From Phlebotomus papatasi (Eukaryota; Arthropoda; Insecta; Diptera; Psychodidae): a DNA stretch of 64,000 bases. How positions within the stretch are numbered: the first letter of the stretch is position 1; each line of letters opens with the position of its first letter. The position numbers and the translations under genes are program-made. Positions 33,601 to 44,421 of this stretch are shown here, in pieces. The DNA lies in NCBI RefSeq assembly GCF_024763615.1, contig NC_077222.1, forward strand, positions 107,913,417 through 107,977,416, written 5' to 3'. The notes beneath the pieces were generated by a model that was given only the letters and a program-made list of their open reading frames with translations, searched no databases and was not told where the DNA came from.

Positions 33601-35589
33601 CTTGACAAAAATCCTAATGAGTACCAAATTTTCACCAGATGTAGAGTTTGAACTCGCGAATAGCATATCTCTCAAAGTAAGAAAGGTCTAAAACAATTTA
33701 CCATAGTATGGAATGGAGCCGTTGGTTATGCATTTCCCTATTAGAATAGCCCACTTTTGCTCTGAACTACAATAAATGATCTGATCTCTTTGGAGTTCGA
33801 GCACTTAAAAAATTCCTCTTGAGGAAGTTTTTGTTAGAGGAAAATCACCTCTGAACGGATTTTTTTTGCTTCTATAACTTTTGAATAAAGCGATCAATCA
33901 CGACCACTCTAATTAGCTATTGTTGAATTATTTCTAGACGACAATAGTGATCTACAATAGAGATCATATCGATCACGATCTTAAGTGATCTCCGTTCGTG
34001 TGGCCTTTCGGGGGAGCATACAAAAAGAGATTCTTTCAAACAATGAAACTCATGTGCTTTTATAAGATTATAAATTTTCAAATAAATTGCCAAGACATTT
34101 CTTTTTGCTCCGTGATCTATGCTGTTGGGTGTCTTGAGCAGCCGAGATAATGAAGACAATGTTACTGCAACCGGTTCTTACCGTTTTTGCGATATCTTTG
34201 ATATGTATATATATAGCACAACATGCAAGAAAATGTCACTGCAAGCTTGAAATCGGAGATATTGAGTATATAGAATTCACGAGATGTAGTTTTTTGCACT
34301 TTGGTAAATATGAAATTATTTTTTTTATGAAGCTTTTCAAAAGAGAAAAAAATCTCTATTTTTATTTTCAATTTACCTTTTTCTGCTTTAATGAATGAAA
34401 CTTAATAACTCAATGTCATAAACAAGTTTGAATGCCAAACAAATATTATATTTTTCATATGCTCTCTATTTGTGTTTTTTTTTCGGTGTGCTGAGAGACG
34501 TGTTATGATGGAAATTAGTGAATTGTATAGACTTAAATTGATCTTATCACTCAAAATAAAATTAAAAGTCCGTAATATTTCAATTAATTCACAAGTTTGG
34601 ATCATGATAAAACTAATATTGGTCGTATCGTAATGAATCAATCTTAATGAGTTAATTTTTGCATCGAAAGTATATTGATGAGAAAAATTTGCCTGAAACA
34701 TTGAAGAAGTCTTTTCCATATTGAGTAAAATAATAATTGCAAAATTGTCTGAAGTGATCCAATTCCATTGTGGATCTCGTGAATATTTCACGCAATTCGA
34801 GTGAGAAGAAGAAATTTTTCGTGGTAACACAAAACTCTTGACTTTACATTCGACAATGTACTATAAAGAGACACGAAAGTATTTTATTTTTCAAATTCTC
34901 TCAGCACATAAAGCTATGGAAAAATAGGACATTTATTGTAACATGTAGTATTTAAAGTGTTCTGCAACAGTTCTTTGATTTGTGTTTAAGATATAGCCAT
35001 ACATGCAATATTGGGGACCTGATTTAATCACAGTCTCTTTTAGCTCGATCGCAATTTCGTGGGTGTGTCCCCAAGACAGCTGTACATTGTCGTTTTGCTA
35101 ATATTGCAGGCTTGTTTGAGAAAAAAGCGAATGATCTATGCACTTGAACATGTTTGCAAATTAGCCTTTTTCTATAAAAAAATATTTAATTGTCTCAAAA
35201 TTGAAAGGAGTTGACATGAATGTCTTAATTGCTCTTACCCCAAGCATTTGTATCTAACACCTATTCCACTACTGAAAATTTGCAGCGTTTGATTTACATT
35301 TTAAACACTTTCTCAAAATTTAGTATTCTTCCAATGTAAACTATAAAGATGCAAATGAAACTTTTCCGAAATATGTAAAATTTGGCAAGTAAAAACACTC
35401 CACTGCAGAAATTCTTACGAAACTGTAGTTGAATTTTACAAAATTTATTGTTCTTAACATGCCCCTATTCGAAATTAAATCTTAAAAACTTAAAGTTTAA
35501 ATGGTGAAGTAAAAGTTCTTTTAATTGTCAATCATTTAAAAAACTGACAATCAGGTGTCAGGACTGAGGACCTTTTGAACCTTTAAAAA
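33601..35589. other. Gene-free stretch
   Basis: The longest frame (34402-34830, minus) starts with GTG, is compositionally random and is not considered real. Confidence 0.4.
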
Positions 35590-36695
35590 AATTAAAAAGA
35601 TGTGGTAAAGTGTCTCAGGCTTTGCGAAGTGCTCGAGCTCGTGATTTATACGGGCTTCAGACCTAAGGCTTAGTCAAATGGCTTAACTTCTCTAATTAAT
35701 TATTGGTAAAGGTTTTTTGGGAAAATTTTGATTTAGGATTAAGTATTGAGAGTAAATGATCCATAAGATTTTCAAAAATTGAAAAATTGATTGCTATTTT
35801 TAGGAATTTGAAATTTTCGGTTACTGGGCTAAACTTCAAGTCTAAAGACCACTTTAGGCGCTATACCTAAAAAATACTTTCGCATCATTTATCGTTTACC
35901 GGTTCACAACCGATTTGAACCGATTAATAAATCACTCAAAACACTGCCCAAAATACCTTAGGAGTAACTAATATAATTGAATCTCGGATAAAAATTTATA
36001 AAAATAGCCCCTGGGTAAAATTGCCCCAGCCCCCTACTCTATTCGCAGAAATTTTGTATGTAAATCTAAAAATCGGTTCAAATCGGTAATAGACCAGTAA
36101 ACATAAAATGGTATATTGGAGAAATAGCTACGAAATGATCAAACTCGTAAGAACAAAGTTTTTCTCTTCATTTGAACAGAATAAACAATTCAAATTCAAT
36201 GAGTTCAGGCATTCTGCAAAATCATTCTGCAAAACAGGTTCATTACCAATTCGTAACCGATTGGAATTTGCTCAAGCTTGTCAGGAATTTCAAGACCTTT
36301 CCAACGAACCCAAACGGTTGCGAAATGCGCTCTCTAGAGCCTTTTAAACATTTGACCTTGAAAAACCGTTATTAAGAATGATTCAACGGTATTTTCGTAT
36401 GAGGACGAAATGTCCGCCTGGATAATCTGTAAAACATATACAAAAATGAAAGAAATCGCTCGATGTGAGGGAGGGAGAAAAGAGGGGCATGTAATGGTCC
36501 CCTGAAAGTCCCAAGTTTGTACTTCTAACCGTTTGGGGTTTAGGAGTTTCAGTAACGGTAGAATGAACAGACGCATAGACGGACAAACAGCGTGACATCA
36601 AAAAACTCGAAACTTCAGATTTCCAAAATTCTACCAAAATATGATCCCTACAGAGTAAGGGGTCGAAATATATATATAACTCAAAGTTGATTTTA
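35590..36695 (-). repeat. Family E interspersed repeat, minus-strand copy
   Basis: Reading on the minus strand it runs from an AACTTTGAGTTATATATATA-like start, through CTCCCTCCCTCACATCG-like sequence and ACCGGTTCAAATCGG-type motifs, to GCAAAGCCTGAGACACTTTA and CCACATCTTTTT. It abuts the 36.7-kb tandem array. Confidence 0.55.
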
Positions 36696-37760
36696 CTACG
36701 GGAAATCCTATTGGGATTGGTTTTTTCTATCCTTTTCATTCTATTCGTCTTTTTTATTATTTTGTTGTGAGTAAAGCAATCCCAATACAGAATATTGGTG
36801 CATAATTTAATGTGGCATTTTTCAAACGAATCCCAAAAGAATTTTAAAGGACACAAAATATGAAACCAATTATTCAAAGAAGAAAGAAAGAAATCTGGGG
36901 CTAATTCTCTCATTTTACTAGTACATCTTAAATTTATGATTATTTCAAGTATATTTAAGAATATTGTAATTATGTGGGATTGCATTTTACAACGGAATGT
37001 TCCAGTGGGATTGGTATTTTTATTTTTATTTTTCTGAATTCTGTGGTAAAAAGTAATCCCAAAATAGTATCTCAGTGTAAAATGCAATGTGGCATTATCT
37101 AAACGAATCCCAAGAGCATTTAAAACGATACAAAATGTGAAATCAATTATTCAAAGATAAAAATGAGGATCAATATGGGAGAAACATGTGACTAATATTT
37201 CTCTTATTATTCTACTACTAGACTTTCTAGTTCTTTCAAATGCTTTTAAGTATATTGGGACTATGTGGGATTGGATTTTACCACGGAATATTGTAGTGGG
37301 ATTGGTATTTTCAGTTTTATTTTTGTGTATTCTGTTATAAAAAGTAACCCCAATGCAGTACCCCAGCGCACAATATGTACAATGTAGCAGTATATGAAGA
37401 TTTATTATTTATTTATATATTATATTTTACACTCGAGTCTTTTCAAGTACTTAAACCAATTGAAATTAGTCATGGAAAATAATAACGTGCAAGGAAAGAA
37501 ATCTGGGGTTAATTCTCTTATTTTGCTACCTAGATTTGAAATTTCTAATTCTTAGAAATGAATTTAAAATTATCTTGACTATGTGGGATTGAATTTTACC
37601 AAGGGATACTATAGTGGGATTGATGGTTTCAAAATTATTTTTATAAATTCCGTTTGAAAAAATCAATTCCAATGCAGTAACTAAGTAAAAGTGCAATAAC
37701 CAGATTTGTACCAATAATATCGCAAAAGAATTTAAAGGGAAAAGCTCTAGCAATAATATT
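36691..37760. repeat. Tandem array of about 300-bp units, about 3.5 copies
   Basis: The phase marker TTTTAC followed by a CACGGAATATTGTAGTGGGA-like start recurs at 36691, 36985, 37276 and 37594 (periods 294, 291 and 318). Each unit ends CTATGTGGGATTG(G/C/A)ATTTTAC and includes GAAATCTGGGG(C/T)TAATTCTC. Units are diverged. ORF-like stretches across it are by-products. Confidence 0.85.
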
Positions 37761-39722
37761 TTGCCCTCTCCCCTACCGTCTATAAATTAAGAAATCTGTA
37801 GTACATTTACATTTTTTTCTGAGAATGACGAGCTTGATCGATGATCTTCTTCAAGCAGAAAGCTATATTGCAAACTGTGTCTGCAATTGAATGATGATGC
37901 TACCAGTATTCCCACGTAATCTTATTCGCACTTTTGTGTTTTACCAAGTGTGTAAAACAATTATACGAAAGCATTTGAAACATTTGAACGGAAAAATTAT
38001 GCTGGGTGGTTGCATTGTGAGCGCCCACACGAAGGAGTTCCACTGACACAGTGAACTCTTGCTCTTTTCAATGTTTTACCACGAGTATTACCAAAGCGCG
38101 GAAGTAAATTCGAATTTTTTATTAAATTTCAGTGGCCAAAAGATCAAAAGAACCACCCAAACTGAAAGGAAAAAAAAATTATACATTGCAGTATCTGATA
38201 TTGCATTGTGTTTATTCGCTTTATTGCACCATGATAACACTTTTTACAACATGTAAAAGGGGGTTTGTTAGATGAGTAACATCACTATAACCACTAATTA
38301 CAAGAATAAAAAAGAAATGTGTTGATTTGCGATGCATTTGCAACTAATGTGCTGTTAAGTGCGAGTCACACGACTGAAACAGATTTAGAAGTCACGATAT
38401 TTCGTCAAATTGCAGTCAGGGTGTTAGCATTATGGTGTTCAGGTGGTGCTGGGCAGTTCTAAGACACCTCCGTGATCATTACAATTGCCAATTGGTCCGT
38501 GGGATTTCTTATAGGCGAGTAATCAATTAAAATAACTCCTTAGCGCCTAAGTTAGTTGCACCATATAGGATTGTTTGCTTTTTAAAGTTTTTCTAGATAA
38601 AGATTCAAATCAGGTTCAAAAGAAGTTAAAGGTGATACTATAGGGTTGTAAGTGATGTGATTCTTTCGTGTTTTGCATGTCATTTGGCACAGGTTATTAT
38701 GCCTGCAACTATCTGGGGTAATAATAGAGTAACCATGCTAAAAGGTTTTTTTTTAAACTGTTCCCAAATAACATGTTCGCATAATCATCGGTTCTTAGTG
38801 TCTACTTCCCTCCGTGACTAGGCCTCATTATACTACGGGTATCGAAGGTTACCACTTGCAATCACGCGTAGAGAGAAATGAAACACTTAGAACATTTAAA
38901 TATTCTTAGACTACTCTAACGTTCCAAGTACTTGAATTATGTGAAAACGGGAAGATAGAATTAAACGGCTACTGAGTGAGCACTACTACCTCTAGTTCTA
39001 CCTCTTCCACTACTTTTAGCTACTGAAGAAAGTCATCTTCCAGTACTACATATGTATATATTGCGACCACTAAAATGATGGTCGGACTTTCCGGTTACTC
39101 GTGGTCCTGTGACCTTTAAGTGGAATTAAGGACTAGGAGGACGATTGTGACTTTCATTTTTGTACCCTCAGTGAGGCACATGGCCTATTTTCCAATTCCT
39201 CTTTGCCAGAATTTAAAGCTCAGACATGTTGGGTATCCCCTGATCTTTGTCCTCCTGGGGCTAAGAGCGGTCAGCTGATTGGCTTAACCGGTGCTACAAC
39301 CTGCTAGTCAGTTAGGAGGTCTATAGGGCCTATCGGTCTGACTCAGAACTCCTCGCAATTTGAGGCAGTCCGAATTGTCCTTCAGTTCGGAGTCCCTAAT
39401 AAATTGCTGTTCTTTCTCAATTCCGACTGTCCTTCAAATGCTAGGACAACCTTGTGGTTCTTAGGACATAGATTGACCCGGACTAACCCTTAAAGACTTT
39501 CGAACTGGGCCTGAACTATGCAAGCGGGATAACCAGAGTACATAAACCTTGTACTTATTTCCTTTGCATAAGTCCTTTCGCTTCCACGTTCATTTGAACA
39601 GTGCTCTTGTGCTGTTATGATCAAAGCAGGTCTTTTACAAGATAGAGTCTTATAAAACCGCAACGAGTACAGAACGCAAGGGTAGGAATCCTAAGAAAAG
39701 AAAAGTTGCCCTGGTCCACGAA
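37761..39722. other. Gene-free stretch, partly less AT-rich
   Basis: From about 38780 to 39720 the sequence is visibly richer in G+C than its surroundings yet has no open frame. It includes related blocks such as CCGAATTGTCCTTCAGTTCG and CCGACTGTCCTTCAAATGCT. Confidence 0.4.
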
Positions 39723-40005
39723 CACTGGTAAAAATAAAAGGGTCACCGATGACCCTATGAAAGGGTCACTGTTTTGACACCTGTTTAACTCTGGAATAAA
39801 CGAACAAAAACAATGAAAAGGTTATTTTTAGTGTTCGCTCAGATGAGAGAAAAACGATAACAGTAATAAATTTACGATAAAAGACGATCTATCGTAATAA
39901 ATATGCATACAAAATTTCAAAAGATTCAAGTGAACCTTTCAAAGGGTCAAATATGATTCATTTTTGTTGAAAAAGGTCAATTTGACCCTTTTATTTTTAC
40001 CAGTG
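39723..40005. mobile_element. MITE with perfect 23-bp CACTGG termini (283 bp)
   Basis: CACTGGTAAAAATAAAAGGG continues to GTCA and is perfectly inverted at 39983-40005. The repeated GGGTCA motif occurs several times inside. A truncated relative ends at 5511. Confidence 0.85.
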
Positions 40006-40124
40006 TACGCATCGCTAAGTAGTCAAACAGAAACGCCCTAACGGGTTCCGTTGGGCTAGTCATCTGTTTCGCAAGCATGAGCATTAGCTGTCGTAATAGC
40101 ATTATTAACTATCGATAATGCTCA

Positions 40125-40330
40125 TAGGGGATTGTTGGCATGGTTCGCATAGAGTGAACAACGCAAATTTTCTCTTTGTTTGCAAGGACCTAGATCGTCA
40201 TTTCTTAGCGATAAGATAGATCATTATTAAGCTCATGAAAAGAGATGAGAAAGGTCAGCTCTTTGCAAATAAAGAGAAAATTCGCATCGTTTGAAGGTTC
40301 ACTCTGTTCGAACCATGCCTACATTCCCTA
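40125..40330. mobile_element. MITE family B, copy 3 (206 bp)
   Basis: The left end TAGGGGATTGTTGGCATGGT and the right end AACCATGCCTACATTCCCTA are inverted. The interior shares CAAATAAAGAGAAAATTCGC with the other copies. Confidence 0.85.
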
Positions 40331-40427
40331 CATCTCATGGTTGTATAGGCTCCAGAATAGTCTCTCCTCACATACAAGGCCAAAAATTCGTCGTAGTATC
40401 CTCGCCTCAAACGCGGCTAAGAGTTCG
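40331..40427 (-). mobile_element. LINE reverse-transcriptase C-terminal fragment
   Basis: The minus-strand reading gives ELLAAFEARILRRIFGLVCE, then ERLFW and YNHEM. The string 'L..FERKILR.IFGP....G.WR.RYN.EL' is a familiar tail of arthropod LINE polymerases. It is only about 32 codons long and abuts a MITE. Confidence 0.6.
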
Positions 40428-40522
40428 AGATTCTGTTTTCTAAAGAAGTAAATCTGAAAAATGGTAAACGGGAAGTCATTACGGGTGATAACCGTTTAAC
40501 TGAAGGACTTTCATTCCATATC

Positions 40523-40852
40523 CTAGACCAGTGTTTTAGTGAGACTACCGCCACGTTCAATAATGAGCTTGATTCCTTCAATGGCTGGCTTTGCCTTGGG
40601 ATCGGCGGGTTCTAAGTCAAGTTCGGTACGCCGGAATTGGTGCTCACCAATGATTATTGCCATTGTCGGGTATGACGGATTGGCTGGGTTGTCGGTTTCA
40701 ATGAGATGGTAGATATTGGATATACGTTCTGTGATCCAGGGTTTTTGCCGTTTACTTGGTGAGACCGGTACTGGTAAGTCAGCGGCAGTCGCAACCACCA
40801 AACCAGTATATTGGAAAATTAATATCTTATTCCCAATTTGCAATCCAATCAC
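40523..40852 (-). CDS. Unidentified ORF or exon, about 100 aa, coding-like
   Basis: The minus-strand frame is open from just after a stop at 40865 down to a stop at 40523, with no ATG at its head; the listed first residue is a GTG. It could therefore be a 3'-terminal exon (possible acceptor ACTTACCAG just before the residues VPVSPSK) or a broken gene. The peptide has a mixed, protein-like composition, including NIYHLIETDNPANPSYPTMA and LDLEPADPKAKPAIEGIKLI, and third codon positions are less AT-rich than the surroundings. No domain is recognised. On its 3' side a LINE fragment on the same strand (40331-40427) and a MITE (40125-40330) follow, so it may belong to a mobile element. Confidence 0.3.
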   Translation of the reverse strand: MIGLQIGNKILIFQYTGLVVATAADLPVPVSPSKRQKPWITERISNIYHLIETDNPANPSYPTMAIIIGEHQFRRTELDLEPADPKAKPAIEGIKLIIERGGSLTKTLV

Positions 40853-40865
40853 TAATCTACATTCT

Positions 40866-43856
40866 TAGCAACTCTAATGATTCATGTCTAAGCTAAAGAG
40901 CAAGAGATCCAGATTTTTTATCAAATTCTTTCCCAATTCTTCCCTTTGCGTGTTGATATGATGAATTTCTGGTGCAAGAGGTTAATTATCGTGATTGGAT
41001 TAAAGAAAAATGAAAAAGTGCTTCTGTATTTGCACTAAACATTGAGTTTATGTGGTGAAATACCTAATTAACAACTTCTAATGTATCATCTATCAATCAA
41101 ACGTGCAACAAGCGTAAAGTTTTTCTGCATAAGAGGATGCATTTGGTGGAAAAATGTGAACGGAAAAAGTGATTGGGAAAATGAAAGAGTGAGGAAATGT
41201 GATCCATCACCTGCCAATTCACTGAAAAATTTCCGCGAAAAGTGGTGAAAAAGTACTTTTGTGATATTTTTCAGCACAATAGTAGATTGTCTTTCAAGGT
41301 TTACTGGTTCTGTAGCAAGAGATACTTTTTTTTTTTAATTTTAATTGAAAGGTTTATGAAAAGGTATGATTTTCCTGTTGGAGGTTGAAAGTCTGTGTTG
41401 GCTTTTTCAACCAAACACCCACAAATTGATCGAAAAATGAGCGGATTTGATTGATTATTTCTGGAACGAATCCAACATTCCATTTCATTGGCCTGAACAA
41501 CAATTCAATTGTTGAATTTTCACATAAATGTTGAATTTTTGCAAAAGTTCTTTACGAAAATTTTATTTCTCTTTTAGCGTGATACTGATCTAAAAACACA
41601 TTGCTTATCGCGTAATTGGTAATTTATCTAATTGTTTCTGGCAATTCACAATTTTATCATGCAACTAGAGATTTGTTGTGATATAATGTATATGGTAAAT
41701 ATTTATGAAAACCCGTCAATTTCATTCACGATTAATTGTAGAAATTGCTTGAATTCTTTCTCGTACTTTTTTCACGTTCTTTCGTGGTTGAAATTGTGAG
41801 AGATTTCTTCCACCTTCTTCGCAATGGTTGTTTTAATTAATAAGGCGCCAGTGAAATGTAGAAATTCATTGGGAAAATTCCTCGTGCATTTTTCAATTTC
41901 AAATCGGAAGTTACATAACCATATTTTTTTCAAGATTCCGGAAAATAAGTCTAGTATAGAACAGCATTTTATGATATATTGAAGTAATCCATACTACTTA
42001 CGAAAACTGCTCTTTATTTTTGCAGAAGATTGCATAAGTTTCCACATGATCCATCCACACAAAATTAAAAAAAATGCAATCCGGCTAACACATTAAGTGC
42101 TTATTAAGTGTTTAATAAATTAACTCAAGGACTTAATTTTAAGGAGTAAGAACATCCTACTACTTAAAAAATATATGAAAATTAGATAATTGTCAGAGCT
42201 TTGTGACGGGGAGACAAACTAATATGGTATGACGTAACCTTAACATTAAGTACTTATTTAAGGGCTTTCGACTAAGCGCTTTTTAAGTATTTATCCTGAT
42301 GCCTATGAAACAAATATTTTTATTTTCTGGACAACACACATAAAAATCGTAACAATTTAGCATATTTCTCATTTATGTTTTATTATCGCAGAATTTTATA
42401 TTTTTGAAAGGCAGGAATGCATTAAATTGCCCAATCCGCTCCTTTGCTATTCATGTTACTAAATTGGTGACTGCACATTCTTAATTAATTCATTTTCTGA
42501 TTTGATTTTTTTTGTATATTAAACTATTTTATCATAATGGCACATAAAAATTTTAATGGTATTTACATTAATTGTGGCTAATGTAGCGTTCTAAAATATA
42601 ATTTTTGGTGTTTCAATCACTTTCAAAAAATTAATGGGATTCGCGACAATTTTTTAATGTGACCGTATTAATATTTTAGTTCAATCGAAAACTTTTTTTA
42701 GAGCATAATCTACCTTTTTATAAATAAATAGATCACTCTATATAAAAAAAGAGAACTATAGAATGCTCGCTCATTAGCGATACTTAATATGAATCACATT
42801 AAAACTTTAATGTGGAAGTGTGATACCAAGGTCACACATATGTCACACATATGTCTGATACCAAGGTCACACATATCATATGTACCTATGATACTATTGT
42901 ACCTATGATAATAATGAGACACAACTGTGATAAAGATAGGCTCTATTAGGCTTCAAACCCTCAACAAAGTACCTGCAAATAGAATATAAACCGTGAGCCT
43001 TATCCCGCTCGAACGGAGAAAATCCATCGACGATAGGAATACATAATTCCTCCAGAGAATTTTCCACACGGAAAGATAATTGGATGGCTCAACACTTATA
43101 TTGAGAAAAACCATTTTTTTTCAATATATTCTTGTAGAATATTCTAAGTAAGGCGCTATAGAACCAAAATTTTTGTAATCAACTTACAGCGCTCATGATT
43201 CCGTCCTGAGACTACTAAAATAAAGTGACGCACTCTTAAGGGACATAGTAGCTTCTATAAAAAATTTTCAAGGCAAAATTTTCATTATAAGTCTTTTAAA
43301 GGTGCATTAAAAGACTTGTTAAAATCTTGGTTATATAAGGCAACTATTTTGCTTTTTGGGATACATTTTAATATTGATTTGACATTAAGTGTTATACTTC
43401 ATCTGAGCAACACGTTTATTACAACTATAGAGTGCGCAATATTTTGTTTGGTATGTTTAGCATTATACTTTATCTGTACAGTATTTGTAAGAAAATAGAT
43501 GAATCTTCTGAGACAGATTGAGTCGTGGCAGATCTGTAACGGAAATTTTTATTCCGTTTATTTCCGTTTTTATTAATTTTGTCCTTCGTCACTCTTTTGC
43601 TACTTTACTATCTATATTGCTTACCCGATTCTGTCCGATTTAAAGCAATCATTTTCAGATATTATTTCTTTTTCTTTTAGACTTTTAATTCATTTTTTTT
43701 TGTTTATGTTATGATATTTTATGAGCAGTGAAAATTATTTCCGAATTTTTCACTTATCAGCGTGATTCGATCAAGAAATGAATCAAGGACCTCTTCTTTA
43801 GAAAGTTACGGTTTTACCTATTTGTGTCCCAAAATTTTTCATAATTTTATGAATAG
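40866..43856. other. Gene-free stretch upstream of the IR gene
   Basis: AT-rich, with loose inverted blocks around 42090-42300 (ACATTAAGTGCTTATTAAG and relatives) and the slippage duplication at 42.82 kb. No supported gene. Confidence 0.4.
42820..42910. repeat. Short local duplication
   Basis: GATACCAAGGTCACACATAT occurs twice within about 40 bp, followed by two copies of TGTACCTATGATA. Simple replication slippage. Confidence 0.6.
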
Positions 43857-44230
43857 TAGGACAGTGCTAAACTTCGGACATGTTGCATACAATCCCTAAA
43901 GTCTTAAGCTTCAAATGCTTAATATAATTTTTGTTATTTTTTTTAAACTGTAATTTGAAACCCAATAAAATAGTTTAAGTCTATATTTTTTTTTTCAAAA
44001 TTGTTCATAATACATTTAAAATCAAAGTTTTAGATTAACTCGCTTTGTATGCTATATCGGACACCAACTTTCTCGAAGTCCCTTCCTCTTGCAGAGCTTT
44101 TCAAATGATTTTTTTTATAGTATCTCGTTCCAAATTGATACTTTTTATTGTTTTTTTTTTTTACTTTTTGTACAAAAGAAGTGTCTTTGTCCTACATTGA
44201 AAGCTGTCCGAAATTTGATTCATTTCCGAA
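43857..44230. mobile_element. Repeat related to the 7.8-9.4 kb host element
   Basis: TAGGACAGTGCTAAACTTCG then GACATGTTGC, ATGCTATATCGGACACC, TCTCGAAGTCCCTTCC and AAAGCTGTCCGAAATTTG correspond in order to blocks at 7.82-7.90 and 9.14-9.45 kb, without the nested insertions. It ends about 150 bp before the IR transcript region. Confidence 0.55.
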
Positions 44231-44421
44231 GATATTATATCCTTTAGCCGCCACATCACAACACGTTGATTTTAAAGTTAAAATTTCTTTATTAGCGAAA
44301 GAAGATTTATTTATTACCATTACGTAAATTAATTTCTTTCGCCAATTAACTTGCAATCAATCTTGATTGTTTTGCAGATGATTTTTCCAAGAAAGTACCT
44401 TATCAAAGGCAAAAAAGAGAG

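Noticed and set aside
34402..34830. 142-codon frame on the minus strand
   Set aside because: Starts with GTG, has random AT-rich composition and no recognisable motif or supporting signals.
36383..37087. 234-codon frame on the minus strand
   Set aside because: Crosses from a family E repeat into the tandem array; an open frame by chance in repeat DNA, not a protein-like sequence.
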